From the NCBI GenBank assembly GCA_019787685.1, contig JAHNUO010000004.1, positions 1,178,001-1,242,000 of the forward strand: a stretch of 64,000 nucleotides of DNA. Reading direction: 5' to 3'. This document shows, in pieces, positions 44,654 to 55,777 of this stretch. The stretch is from Chiua virens (Eukaryota > Basidiomycota > Agaricomycetes > Boletales > Boletaceae). The notes under the pieces are model-generated. The model had not been told where the DNA came from and searched no databases. It worked only from the letters and a program-made list of their open reading frames with translations. Made by a program: the position numbers and the translations under genes. Position 1 is the stretch's first letter; every line of letters starts with the position of its first letter.

Positions 44654-46243
44654 TCACCCAAGAAGTTGGCCTTGCACCCACATCCCTGCACGGTTTCGGG
44701 TATCCCCCATACACCACCACTTCTCAATCATGTCCATCGTGAGCCCATCCATTTCCGAACCAACATCGAAGAAATCAAGTCCACCGACCCCGGCTTGTTT
44801 CTCCCAGTCAATTACAGAAACTATTGAATTCAGTCTTTATCATCCAGTGGTCATCTACACTCACCTTCTTGGGCATCGAAAGACGCTCCAACTTGAAAAT
44901 GTCCCGAGTTTTCGAGGCCCAGTGCTAATGCACCACCGCGTGTCGCAAGGAAGAGCGACTCTTTCCATTCAACTGCAAGTGTTTTGGGTTCGTTACCCGT
45001 CGAAACCCCCGATTTGGAGGCGAGGGCGCGAGCTCCTTCGCGCATCCGGGAGGTTGCAACCGCATGCCTCATGCTACTGAGTATGTCAATGCTGTATCCC
45101 CCTGCGACATCCGTGCCGAGGCCAACGGGCACGCCCTTGTCCAGAGCTTCACGCAAAGGGAAAGGCTTTTCCGAAAAGTATGCATTCGACAGGGGACAGT
45201 GAGCTACTGCCGTTTGGTTAGCCACGAGTTGGTCGAGTTCACCTGAATCCAGGAAGGTGCAGTGTGCCTGGATGGTCCCTTTTTTCAAAAGGTTGTACTA
45301 GATCTCTCCAATGAATGTAGGACTCTTTGACGAAAGTCGACATTACCTTTTCGAAGACTGGATATCCTCGATTTGACGTTCGTCCCTTACCCATTTTGCT
45401 TCGTCGTATGATTCAGGCCAAATGACTCTGGATACGCGTCGATTCCCGCTTGGAGAGCTCGCCGAGCCTCGCGAGCAATTCGTCGGAGCAGGTTGGCACG
45501 AACCTCGGGGTGATGACGGGTTCTGCCAACCGTTGGTGCGAGTCCAGCGCTGCCGTAGAAGCTCTACATCTCTGAATAAACTCCTCCGCAGATCTGTACG
45601 ACTCTTCGGCACCAGACTCTTGATATGTCGGCCTCGATGACTTATCCATGGACAACTTCCCGACGAATGCTCGCACACCTGCGTTTTGCATCTCCTGAGC
45701 GAGGATAAGGCTGGAAAAATTTAGGCTTGCGAGAAATTCAGAGGGAGCACTATCACTCACTTCGTCTCGGTCTTGATCGTGCCGAATAGCAGCACAGCTC
45801 CGGTCCCAACTTCAATCAAGCGTTGGGCGAGCCGATGATACACCTTGGTGGCCAGAGTCGAACTTTCATCCAGTCCTTCTTCAGCTTTGTAGGCATATTT
45901 ATCGAGCCATTCCATGAGTGGGAGATCGAGACCCGTCCCCTGGTACATAAACTGGGGCGCATGGAGATGCAAGTCGCAAAATGTTGGGAAAAGGAAGCTT
46001 CCAGTGGGGATGATTTTGACAGACGAACCATGCTCACGGATATACTCCTGTGAGGATACTGAAGCAGATGGACCCAGGTAGAAAATGAAACCACGATCAT
46101 CGATCACTGTTGGAAAGCTGTTAGGTGACGAGTGACGAGGGTAAATTGGGCATACAAAGGAGATGATCCTGTAGAATCTCCACTCTCCCTAGAGTAGGGC
46201 AATGCACCAGCGCTCCCCGAAATGCCAACGATGCACGTCCCAT
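44654..46243 (-). CDS. Guanine deaminase
   Basis: Guanine deaminase converts guanine to xanthine in purine salvage and catabolism. The start at 46243 gives MGRASLAFRGALVHCPTLGR and VEILQDHLL. An intron joins to LIDDRGFIFYLGPSASVSS. The zinc-binding HxH sits in FPTFCDLHLHAPQFMYQGTG; then DLPLMEWLDKYAYKAEE, MDKSSRPTYQESGAEESYRS, TPRFVPTCSDELLARLGEL, the second metal histidine in GTIQAHCTFLDSGEL, and VAHCPLSNAYFSEKPFPLRE. GVPVGLGTDVAGGYSIDILS holds the catalytic aspartate. The last exon, after a GTGAGT intron, is VSVIDWEKQAGVGGLDFFDV, then MIEKWWCMGDTRNRAGMWVQ, ending QLLG at 44654. All metal and catalytic positions are present. Confidence 0.9.
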
Positions 46244-46391
46244 TTGTGATAGCAGAAGGCAAGATAGGATATGTGCGCGCTAAGGTGTTATCTACGATAG
46301 TCGTGTATGCGTGTTTCGCCCCCTTACAGCCGATGGTAAGTTCTGACCTCGGGCCATCGATAAAACACTGACAAGTCTGACAATTTTAAGT

Positions 46392-47150
46392 TCACAGATC
46401 TGGGATGTTACATGCATTGTTTCGCAACCAATCAATTGTCACGTCCTCCAGATGATCATCAAAATCTCCAAACTTTTGGTGCAAGTGGTTATCCCGAACC
46501 AAGGCCACTGCACGTGAAGGCGATCCAGGATTCGACAACATAACACGCGAACCTGGCGTGAAAGCCGGTGGTTGAAAATATTGTGGGCGCCACGTCGTCG
46601 CACCAGATTGCGCAAGGTATGGCTCGAGACACGATAAACGAAGGTCCTGGCACGTATAGGATGCAACTTACAATCAACGCCGCTTCACCCGACCCCAGGG
46701 TATCACCATCGATCTGATAGTACAATCGTGAGATGGAATGGGGCACGATGGAGAACTTGGCATTACCACGAATGCGATCGCATCACTGAACTGGCTTCGA
46801 ATCTGCTCTGCGACACGTTCTCCTACTGGGGTAAGAGCCGTATCGTCTATTCTCTCGCAGGCCTGGTAATATCCAACCAGGGAGAGATCGAGAGATTCTG
46901 CATGCCCTCTCGCCTGTAAAAGTGTAGGAAAGGATGGCGCGGAGAGCAAGACGCGTACCAGATCGAGGCCAATCTCCATCATGGGACTGAGGCTGGTCCA
47001 GTGATGAAGAAGTGGAACGACGTCTTGAATGATAACCACATCTGAGTCCAATCTTCCGAGTAGCACACCGTTTACTGGTTTGTGCGGGTGTTTGGCGGCG
47101 TGAAGGAAAATCTTGACGTAGGCTTTGTGTTGGATGGAGTACGAAACCAT
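46392..47150 (-). CDS. ER membrane protein complex subunit 8/9 (EMC8/EMC9)
   Basis: This is a cytosolic MPN-like subunit of the EMC insertase, which places tail-anchored and multipass proteins in the ER membrane. The start at 47150 gives MVSYSIQHKAYVKIFLHAAK, HPHKPVNGVLLGRLDSD, the family opening. DVVPLLHHWTSLSPMMEIGL, DLVRVLLS and LDLSLVGYYQACERIDDTAL follow. A GTAATG intron leads to IDGDTLGSGEAALI. A GTAAGT intron then leads to PYLAQSGATTWRPQYFQPPA and GDFDDHLEDVTIDWLRNNAC, ending NIPDL at TGA 46392. The MPN metal ligands are absent, as in other EMC8/9 proteins. It precedes guanine deaminase by 148 bp on the same strand and is divergent from EBP. Confidence 0.88.
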
Positions 47151-47482
47151 CGTGTATTGATTAAGACTTGAGACTGGTACTGAAGCCTAACTTAACAATT
47201 GCCAAGGCCCAGTCTAGTCATATTTGCCAAAATTGACTTCCAAGTAACAGTGCAGCGCACAAGATCCGTCGCCTGTCCCGACTGGCATATCATATATCAT
47301 CAACTTTCAATTCATCTTACTATACAATTCATCGGATCAGTTGGATCGATGTTCAGTCGGATGAGTTGCGTAAGATATTAAACGTTCGAACCATAACATG
47401 AACATCGACAACTGCGTGGGAATGCAGTTTAAAACATTTTTGGTAACAAGCTATTACTTCTTTCGACTTTCAGACCACAATC
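47151..47482. promoter_or_regulatory. Divergent promoter region between EMC8/9 and EBP genes
   Basis: 332 bp separate the two start codons. The EBP side is AT-rich with a pyrimidine run just before the start. No RNA gene or repeat was seen. Confidence 0.35.
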
Positions 47483-48403
<921 letters not shown>

Positions 48404-48684
48404 TACATGTGCGTACACGTCACGATGTTTTGTCTTGGAAACGAATTCTATTCTATTTCAGTTTCAAAGACCAACGTCTCAAGTCTGGATACAAAGAGCG
48501 ATACACATCACAATTCAATATTGGTGATGCTAATCTAGTGTCCGAAGTGTCCAAGTATAACAATGTTCTTTAATCCGAACATGATAATGTCCGTAGTGTC
48601 CGAGAGGATCATACATTCCAGTGCAATGTCGACTCGTATCGAAAAAAAAGAAAGTACCTCGGGCATGCTACAGGTGGTCTCGCA

Positions 48685-49212
48685 TTACGCGGCAGCCGAA
48701 ATAGTGAAGGGTGGACTAACGTCTCCAGAATCACCGATCACTGGAAGCAGATGAGTACAGAACAGATGGATGTGGTGGCGTGCTGGATACTTACCGGCGA
48801 CAGTGGAGTTAGGACCCAGGGTGGCATTGAGAGGAACAGTAACCATAGCCATTCCGGACATAATCGGGACCTGGGTCGCCAATGGATGTGCTGATCGACA
48901 AGTCAATAGCTGAACGCGTCTGGTAAAATCGGCTGACTGACCAATGTCCAAGTTCTCAGACTCGGTATTGTTGACAAATGTAAAGTAACCAAGCAGAATG
49001 ACTACAGTATAGTTTTGGGCCTCAGAGGGAATGTTGTCAGTGGACCAAGCGACCTTCTGCTGGCTACCGACAGGCCAGATATCACCACGGGCAGGGGCAA
49101 TGATATTCGGAGCGAATGCGATGAGTTCGGTGGGTTGGATAGGGGCAGCGTTAACAGAATAAGCAAGACCCACAAAGAGGGCAGAAAAAATAGAGAACAG
49201 GGAGCTAAACAT
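48685..49212 (-). CDS. Secreted Kre9/Knh1-type (Ser-Thr-rich GPI-anchored family) small protein
   Basis: The start at 49212 gives MFSSLFSIFSALFVGLAYSV NAAP, a clear signal peptide. IAFAPNIIAPARGDIWPVGS, QQKVAWSTDNIPSEAQNYTV and VILLGYF follow: the P-x2-G-x2-W...V-x-W-x-T pattern of the Kre9/Knh1 N-terminal domain. After intron 1 come HPLATQVPIMSGMAMVTVPL, NATLGPNSTVA. After a GTAAGT intron, VIGDSGDVSPPFTISAAA ends at TAA 48685. About 125-150 residues, with several N-x-S/T sites. There is no evident hydrophobic GPI tail, so it may be secreted or wall-associated. Relatives act at the cell wall; the exact role is unknown. It is convergent with EBP and divergent from RIF1-A. Confidence 0.8.
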   Translation of the reverse strand: MFSSLFSIFSALFVGLAYSVNAAPIQPTELIAFAPNIIAPARGDIWPVGSQQKVAWSTDNIPSEAQNYTVVILLGYFTFVNNTESENLDIGQSADFTRRVQLLTCRSAHPLATQVPIMSGMAMVTVPLNATLGPNSTVAGKYPARHHIHLFCTHLLPVIGDSGDVSPPFTISAAA

Positions 49213-49659
49213 GATGATCGCGAGTCGTAAAGAGTGAAGTTGCACTAGGATGCTGGTGGTGGGGCCAGTTAAGGAGGCTGGGATGGTTGTTGGGAGTAAA
49301 GCTGGCAGTTGCTGGGTGGAGGGTAATTTATATTGTCGAGAGGTGGATTGTTCGTGTTTGGCGGACCATGCGTTTTCTGTACGCGAGAGTCCGAGTCGGT
49401 GCTGTGACGTTGATCATGATCACGCCAAGTCCTCGTCGGCACTCCTTTGTCCATTGTCCCATCGCTTTGTTCATTTGCAGCGCGTTTCTTGAGAAGTACT
49501 TACATTGTCGGTGCGGGCGCAGCTCGAAGAATCGTCAGACGTTAGCACGTAGCACAAGCGTTTCAAGTTGTCCGCTGCGGATGAATTCGACTGATCCGGT
49601 GTCACGTGTACTCCCACGGGTGTTGTTCGCGTTGGAGTCGTCATTTCCGCTCTTGACTC
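49213..49659. promoter_or_regulatory. Divergent region between the Kre9-like gene and RIF1-A
   Basis: 447 bp with no supported coding exon. An in-frame stop lies just upstream of the RIF1-A ATG. I looked here for a SILK- or RVxF-encoding exon and found none. Confidence 0.4.
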
Positions 49660-52600
49660 ATGACACCACTACAAGATCCTTGCTACCTCCTCTCCGTCGT
49701 ACAGACCCTCTCCGATTCCCTCCAAGAACCCACCTCCACCTCAACACACGATCTCCTCGATGCCTACGCGACATTCTCGAACCGCATCCGATCTCTCTCC
49801 CAATCCTTGCAAACCTGTCATGCGTTGCCTCCCGCTCTCACCCCACTCAAATCCCACACGGATGCCGTGGTTCAGGCATTTCGCCGTGATCTTCGGTTGG
49901 CTTATATTGATCCCTTCGTTTCATACCCTCTTTTGTCTTCCGATGAGATTCCGTTGCAACGCAACCTTCATCTGAGCATTAACATCGACACGAAGCAGTA
50001 CGCCAGGGATGCATCCTCATTATGTCACTACGCCCTATGTGCACTCACAGCCATATTTCGATTTCCCGCCTTTCACCTTGCATTTTCCGGTATGTTTCGT
50101 GTTTCCGTTATGCCCCTATGGCTCACACGACCCAGAGCACCATCTTACAACATTGCTGAGCGATGTTCTAGACATCGCTCGTGCAGATCAATTACTGGTT
50201 CTCAACGAATTGAAGACGCACTCCCTCTCACTTTGGGCCCTGAGTTCTCATCGTCTCTCTATCACCGTCCTCAATTCTAGCCGCGATCAACTATATTCTG
50301 CTCTTCAACGGAATCTGGATCGAACAAGACAACCAGCCAGCATCGTTCTGGATGGCCTAAAAGTAGGATCATACTTGCATTTGCTCATTCATACGCTCAC
50401 ACTTGCTCGTCAGGCGCTTTCACATACATTAGAGCACCACCCTTCTGGATTTCACGACATTCTCTTCCCATTGCTTCCCCACGTAATACCAACCATATCC
50501 TGCGAAATTGCCGAGCTTCGCTTGCACGCTGCCATCGCCTTGGGGAAGTTTGCAAATGCGCTGGTCCATCTACCAGAGCTTTCCCTGTCAAAATGGCGGA
50601 CCCTGTCGAACCAAATCAAGTCTTTCTTAGAATCTTGCTGCGACGCATCTCAGATGGCTTCCGAGAATCCGGCCAGTTTCTCCCGCATCGTCCATGCTGC
50701 TCTTTCCATCGAATCGCCCACTTGCCCTAGAGATCCTCCGACGTGGATTCTTGCCGTCCTTGCATCGTTGATAGTTCTCTGTGGTCCTACATTGTATCAG
50801 ACGCCCAGTGTTCTACGTTTCATCCTTGACTCGCTCGCTATAACACTCAAGCACAAACGGTCCATTGTACGCGCTTTGCATCCCCACGTTTGGAGGTGTT
50901 TCGTCTGGACTTTCAGTCAAATGCTTCTCAACCCTGAAGAAGCAGAGTCAGCGTCAATTTCCTCGGCCTACTATGTGATCAAGCAAGAAGTCAGTGGTGG
51001 CATTGGAATTGCACTTGTCAATGTCCTTTTATCTGACCGGGTGGCAACTATCCGGCCGGGCGAGCGTGGCAAAAGGGTATCTCAAGCGTTGTCGGTCATT
51101 CAAGCAATGGTTCAAACAGAGTGCAAACACACTTGTCGAGAAGGATACATGTTTCTCCAAGCACTTACCAATGATACTCAAGCCAGGCGCCAAGACTTAC
51201 AAAATATGTGTGAGATTCCTGCTTCGATTTTGCTCAACGGTGCCATCATTGGGACCGACTGGGACAGCCTTCCATTGACAATCCGCTCTATTCCAAAAAG
51301 TTCGGTATCAGTGCGTTGGTTGGAGCAGACGGAGATTGCTCGAAACTACAAGAAACTGTTGGTAATATGGAAACATCTTGCAACAAGGGCGGACAGAAAA
51401 GAATCGGACGTAAGTCAGTACACCGCCTATTTGTTCATATATTGAGCACCTCCACCTTGAAGTCTGGTCTCGTTGACGTCTGGCTAGCTGTCTTGCTTGC
51501 ATGCTCAAGTCAACCTGCATGTGAACAGCAAATTGTCGTAACCACAGACGTGCTGACAGACACATCCGCGATCATCACCGAGTTTTTGCCATCAGCGCCT
51601 TTAGGGGATTGTGAACCCGATTGGGGATCTTGGAATGTCAATGAGCAACTACGGACCCTTACATTCATTGACCAATTATGGGCTGCGATGCGAACGGCTT
51701 TCGTTGCTATCGATCTCGCAGAGGCCGCTGCAGTTGTCCTAACCTCAGTTCTAAAATATGCCTTTCACATTCTCGAACTTAGCGTCCGCACGTTATGGGG
51801 CAGACTCTGTGCCAATCTTATGACGGCAGTCTCACCTTTGTTCCTGCGGAGCATGCAGGATCTCTTGCCCTCACAACTAGTCATCCGTAGCCAGCGCGAA
51901 CTCTGGGGAGTTGTTGCAACATCGTTGTCAACCACTGAGCCCGGCATTGACTGCAAGGAACTCGTCAAATTCCTCGCCATCCCAATCTGGTATATCATCT
52001 TTCCATCTTCAAGGGCCCATTACTGATCTAGATCAGCACTTGGACGTTATCCCAGTCCGAGTTAGAAGTATGGGAAGCATTGCTTCGGAATGCTATCACA
52101 GCGTCAGGTCTTCCCGCAGTTATGATCGAATACCTCATGCAACATTTCCGAGGCCAAGATGTTGAAAATTGGTGCTAGTAATTTGTTCTATCCTGGCGTA
52201 ACATTGTTCACCAGTATTCAAGGGAGTCAATCATACCCGTGCTCGGTTTTCTTCTGTCTTGCACTTGCGACGAACGCGGCTATCTTCTGACCGATGAGTT
52301 AGTATCCATGGTTGATGTTTGCCTGTCTGTCTCTTACGGCCGAGCACGCCACTCTCCGGAGTTGCTAAAACGTTCCCTTGGCCTTCTCAATGTTATCCGC
52401 AAGGTGATAGTCTCAGTCCCAGGGAAGGTGACGCAAACACTCCATGCACTTCGTGGCTGCCTATGCCTTTGGATCGAGGATAATACTGAGGTTATGTCGG
52501 ATGACGAGTTTAACTCTGTGGTATGACACCTGGTTATTTTTTTTCTTCAATGCGCTCATTCTCTTTCCAGGCTGTCCCTTTGTATTGTGAGACCCTAAAG

Positions 52601-54186
52601 GCTCTTGAGGGCCTTCCATTGTCGATCTCGTGTCTGCAAGACACGGAAACTTTTCTTGCATCTGCTTTCTCCCGCATTCCGACGCCGGCTATAGCGCCAT
52701 TCGCTTTCGAAAAATTCTGGAGGGCAACGTATCATGGTCGCAACGAATTTTACAGCGTTCTCCCGCCAAAGATCAAGTCTTGTTTGGCTTGTTTCGTGGC
52801 TGCGTATGGAGGCGATCTCGCAGATGGCTTGTCTTTGACCACTGGATCACAGTCGCAGAGTATCGTGAGATGATTCCCTTGCAAGTTTACCGTAAATACC
52901 GATGGTTTTCGTTTGAAGCGCGATGGCTCCCAATTTCCATTCGTAGCTAGCCATCAACGTCAAGGTTCTTTCGAATCCAGTCCTGGGAATCGTCCAGTAT
53001 CGAATATTGGGGTTGTGCCAGATGTGCTTGACATTGAAGTTGCACCACATGAATACCAGCAGGCGCTTGCGAGTCCGGAAGACATCACATCTCTTCTGCC
53101 CTCTCCTGATGATGGTGCGTTCCAACCGACGGTCTTGCGCCAACTCCAGGAGTATAGCAGCCAAGTGGGTGCTTTCTCGGTGACTGGATTGGAACACTCG
53201 ACGACCAATCCTCGAATGTTTTCTTCTCCTACCTTTCTTCTTCATGGTGTGGTGTCAAGTCTTCACTCACCCGAAATAATGGAACCAGTCACCTTATTGG
53301 CGAGCCAGAAACGGAAGCCTGACCTCTTGAACCATGGTAATCAATTCTAAGATTGTCGTATGACGACAAAATTGATCCTCTTTTGCACAGACGATGCCCC
53401 TCGCAAGAGAAGTCGAACCTCGCGAGATGTCCTTCGCTCTGCCCGCAGATTAGAATCAGAGCCGATCACTCGCCACGTAACACCGGTTGACATTCAACGT
53501 ACGAATTCTGCGCCGCCAAAAACGAGAATGGTGTTCGATGGCGTGCAGGTTCCGACTTTCCGTCAAGTTTTGCGTCAGGAAAGGGTACCGAAGCCAGGAA
53601 CGAGCAACCCGGTCGCCACGTCTGCACAGAGTCTCGTTTCTAGCCCAAAACACCCTGTAGCTTGCTTCTGTCAGATTGGTCCGACGAAGATAACCTCGAT
53701 TGGGAAGAGCTGCGTCTCAACGTCACTCCATCAGGCAAGTGGCACGTCCGCCTTCCACGTCGACATGCGCTCACCTTGTCTGCTGTACCCAGAGGCCGAT
53801 GTCGATAAAGCTCTCGATGATGTTCACCCCAGCTCCCCACCGGGAACTCAGCCACAAGGTACGCCAGAACTTCGTATGATGGCAAGTCGGGTCGTTCAAC
53901 GAGACTGTTAGAACTCGATGACGAACCGTACCTCCCTCCTGGACGGAGTCCACCAAAGGCAATGTCACAAAGCGGGCACTCGCCGTCCGCGCCCGCCCGC
54001 CCGTCCTTGCGAAGGGCCAAGACAGCGTCGGTACGGCTGGACGCCCTGCGGGATGTGTACTCCTCCGTTGCCAATGGCGGGTCTCAGATACCTATGTCCG
54101 AACTTGTGCAAGCAACACGGCTGGTCCACCAAATCGGTGCGGCGTTGACGGAACAGATGGGTAAGAAGATGGCTGATTCAGGGTGA
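49660..54186 (+). CDS. Rif1-like protein, copy A (lacks the PP1-docking N-terminus)
   Basis: The start at 49660 gives MTPLQDPCYLLSVVQTLSDS. This aligns with residues after about position 80 of copy B (55778-60678). Rif1 N-terminal HEAT-like sequence follows across about ten exons: ARADQLLVLNELKTHSLSLW, a 47-nt intron joining DGLK to ALSHTLEHHPSGFHDILFPL, then TWILAVLASLIVLCGP (B: VWALTVLASLIVLLGP), SIVRALHPHVWRCFVW (B: SSVRALASLLWRCVTW) and LSQSELEVWEALLRNAI (B: LSNDEFGVWDEFLRHAM). The C-terminal third is disordered and basic (DDAPRKRSRTSRDVLRSARR) and ends LVQATRLVHQIGAALTEQMG at TGA 54186. Rif1 controls replication timing and telomere/repair functions. Exon junctions after about 52870 are approximate; the frame there changes several times. 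Confidence 0.7.
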
Positions 54187-54364
54187 CATTTATCTCGTCG
54201 TTTCTGATACTTCACGTCTGTTATATTTTCGTGTCTTTGGCGAGTTAATGACAAAGAGTTGGAAATTGGGTCCTGAGAATGGCTTACTGGGAATCTTGGT
54301 CTGGACATCGTCATATCTCGTGGTAGCATTCCTACGACGCCGTGTGGAAAACTTTTTTTTTTTT

Positions 54365-54512
54365 CAAATTTTACGATCGGTGACACCTCGATCATAACTG
54401 TCGTCATTTCTCTCCGGCCAATGTGGGATTCGTATGGGCATACTCAGGCTGCTGGCTCGCTGTGCCTCACTCAAGTTGATACTCGATCAAAGAAAGGATG
54501 GATGTCGCAATA
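54365..54512 (+). pseudogene. Decayed copy of the EBP 3' end
   Basis: The first 32 bp repeat the last EBP intron exactly. The exon copy reads MWDSYGHTQAAGSLCLTQVD, TRSKKG against MWDSYGHIAGSLRLTQVDAQ, SKKD, including a two-residue in-frame insertion. The normal stop is lost and upstream EBP exons are missing. A T12-13 run directly precedes the copy. Confidence 0.8.
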
Positions 54513-54559
54513 TCTTGTCTTGAAAAAGAAATATTCCATTTCAATATTTAAAGATCAAA

Positions 54560-55000
54560 ATCCCGGGTCTGGACGGAGCGATACGTATCGATACACATCA
54601 CAATCCATTGGTGATGTCAGTCTCGCATTACGCGCCATATGAGGGTGGATTAATGTTTCCAGAATCACCAATCACTTAATGGATGAGTTCAGAGCAGACG
54701 CCGCAGCGTCTGTAGCCGTCAGTGGGGCCCGCAGGGGTGTTGGAAGGAACAGTAACCAGAGCCCTTCCGGACATGATTGGGATCCAACTCCCCAACGTAT
54801 TAGTACTATTCCACGGGTCAAACGCTGAACGCGTCCAAGTTCTCAGAATTATTCTCGATGTAACCAAACAAGATGGTCACAGTATATTTTTGGGCATCAT
54901 GTGGAATGTTGGTAGTGGACCAAACAACTTATACACTACCGAGGGGCCAGGTGTCGCCGGCGGCGGGGTTAGACCAGGGTCGCGGTAAGCGGTAGAACCC
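54560..55000 (-). pseudogene. Decayed copy of the Kre9/Knh1-like gene
   Basis: Minus-strand sequence preserves NPAAGDTWPLGSV (intact: IAPARGDIWPVGSQQ), then a TAA stop in frame, then VVWSTTNIPHDAQKYTVTIL and FGYI (intact: KVAWSTDNIPSEAQNYTVVI). The 3' exon gives LGSWIPIMSGRALVTVPSNT against LATQVPIMSGMAMVTVPLNA. The signal-peptide region beyond 55000 is not recognisable. A premature stop and loss of the start make it non-functional. A shared 3'-flank string near 54580-54670 also matches that of the intact gene. Confidence 0.78.
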
Positions 55001-55334
55001 GCTACTTTGGCGAGGAACGACCGAGATTCGTGTTAGATATGAGGATAAGTTGGAGAGAACAGGTACTAGTTGCAGTCGCTTTAACAGTTTCCTTGGTACG
55101 TACGGATCCTGTAAAGACCTACCTTCACACGAGGAGTGTCCGAGTCTGATTAGATTGGCAACGGTCCACGGCGCACAACAGTGATATTCAACTGAGCGCG
55201 CATCGCACGCACACCCTTGAGTGTACGCGCAAAAAATGACACCGAACAGCGCTGATCTGGAGGATAGATGTTCGAGTTTGCGTTGCTGTAAATTCAAGAT
55301 TGGAATTACATAACACTCCGAGTCGGCAAGATGC

Positions 55335-55512
55335 CAGTGACGAGCTGGGTGGAGTCCACCTTGCTATCCGGTCCGTCCAGACGACGTAGGTATGGCTGAA
55401 CACCCTGCCATTGACTGTCCGTCGGATATCTACTCGCCAATGGCGGGTCTCAGATACCAGGCTAATGCACCAGATCGGTGCGACGTTGGCGGAGCAGATG
55501 AGTAACTTGTAA
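55335..55512 (+). pseudogene. Decayed copy of the RIF1-A 3' end
   Basis: Plus-strand sequence around 55425-55500 repeats the RIF1-A C-terminal coding segment at about 54055-54165: the string CCAATGGCGGGTCTCAGATA occurs in both, followed by CACCA-AATCGGTGCG/GATCGGTGCG and GGCG-AGCAGATG words. Internal deletions remove about 25 bp and shift the frame. Weaker similarity extends left to about 55335. It has the same strand as RIF1-A and the opposite strand to RIF1-B, so it derives from copy A. Confidence 0.72.
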
Positions 55513-55777
55513 GCCTGAAAATATGGCTAGCGCCGATTCTAGATTCGGACGCATTGGCAGGAATTCACTATCTCAGGCTCCTCGTTCATTTCTGGATACA
55601 TCCACCATAATGATCACGTCACCATGAATTCCAAGTTTGCATTTCTGGCGAGTTACTAGTAATGTGATTTCTTGATATTTGCGAGTGAGAAAGGTATGAA
55701 CACAGCTATGCAGTGAAATATACAAGTGATGTCAATGAGAATAGATGATAGAGCAGAAGAAGATGCAAATGGTTATT

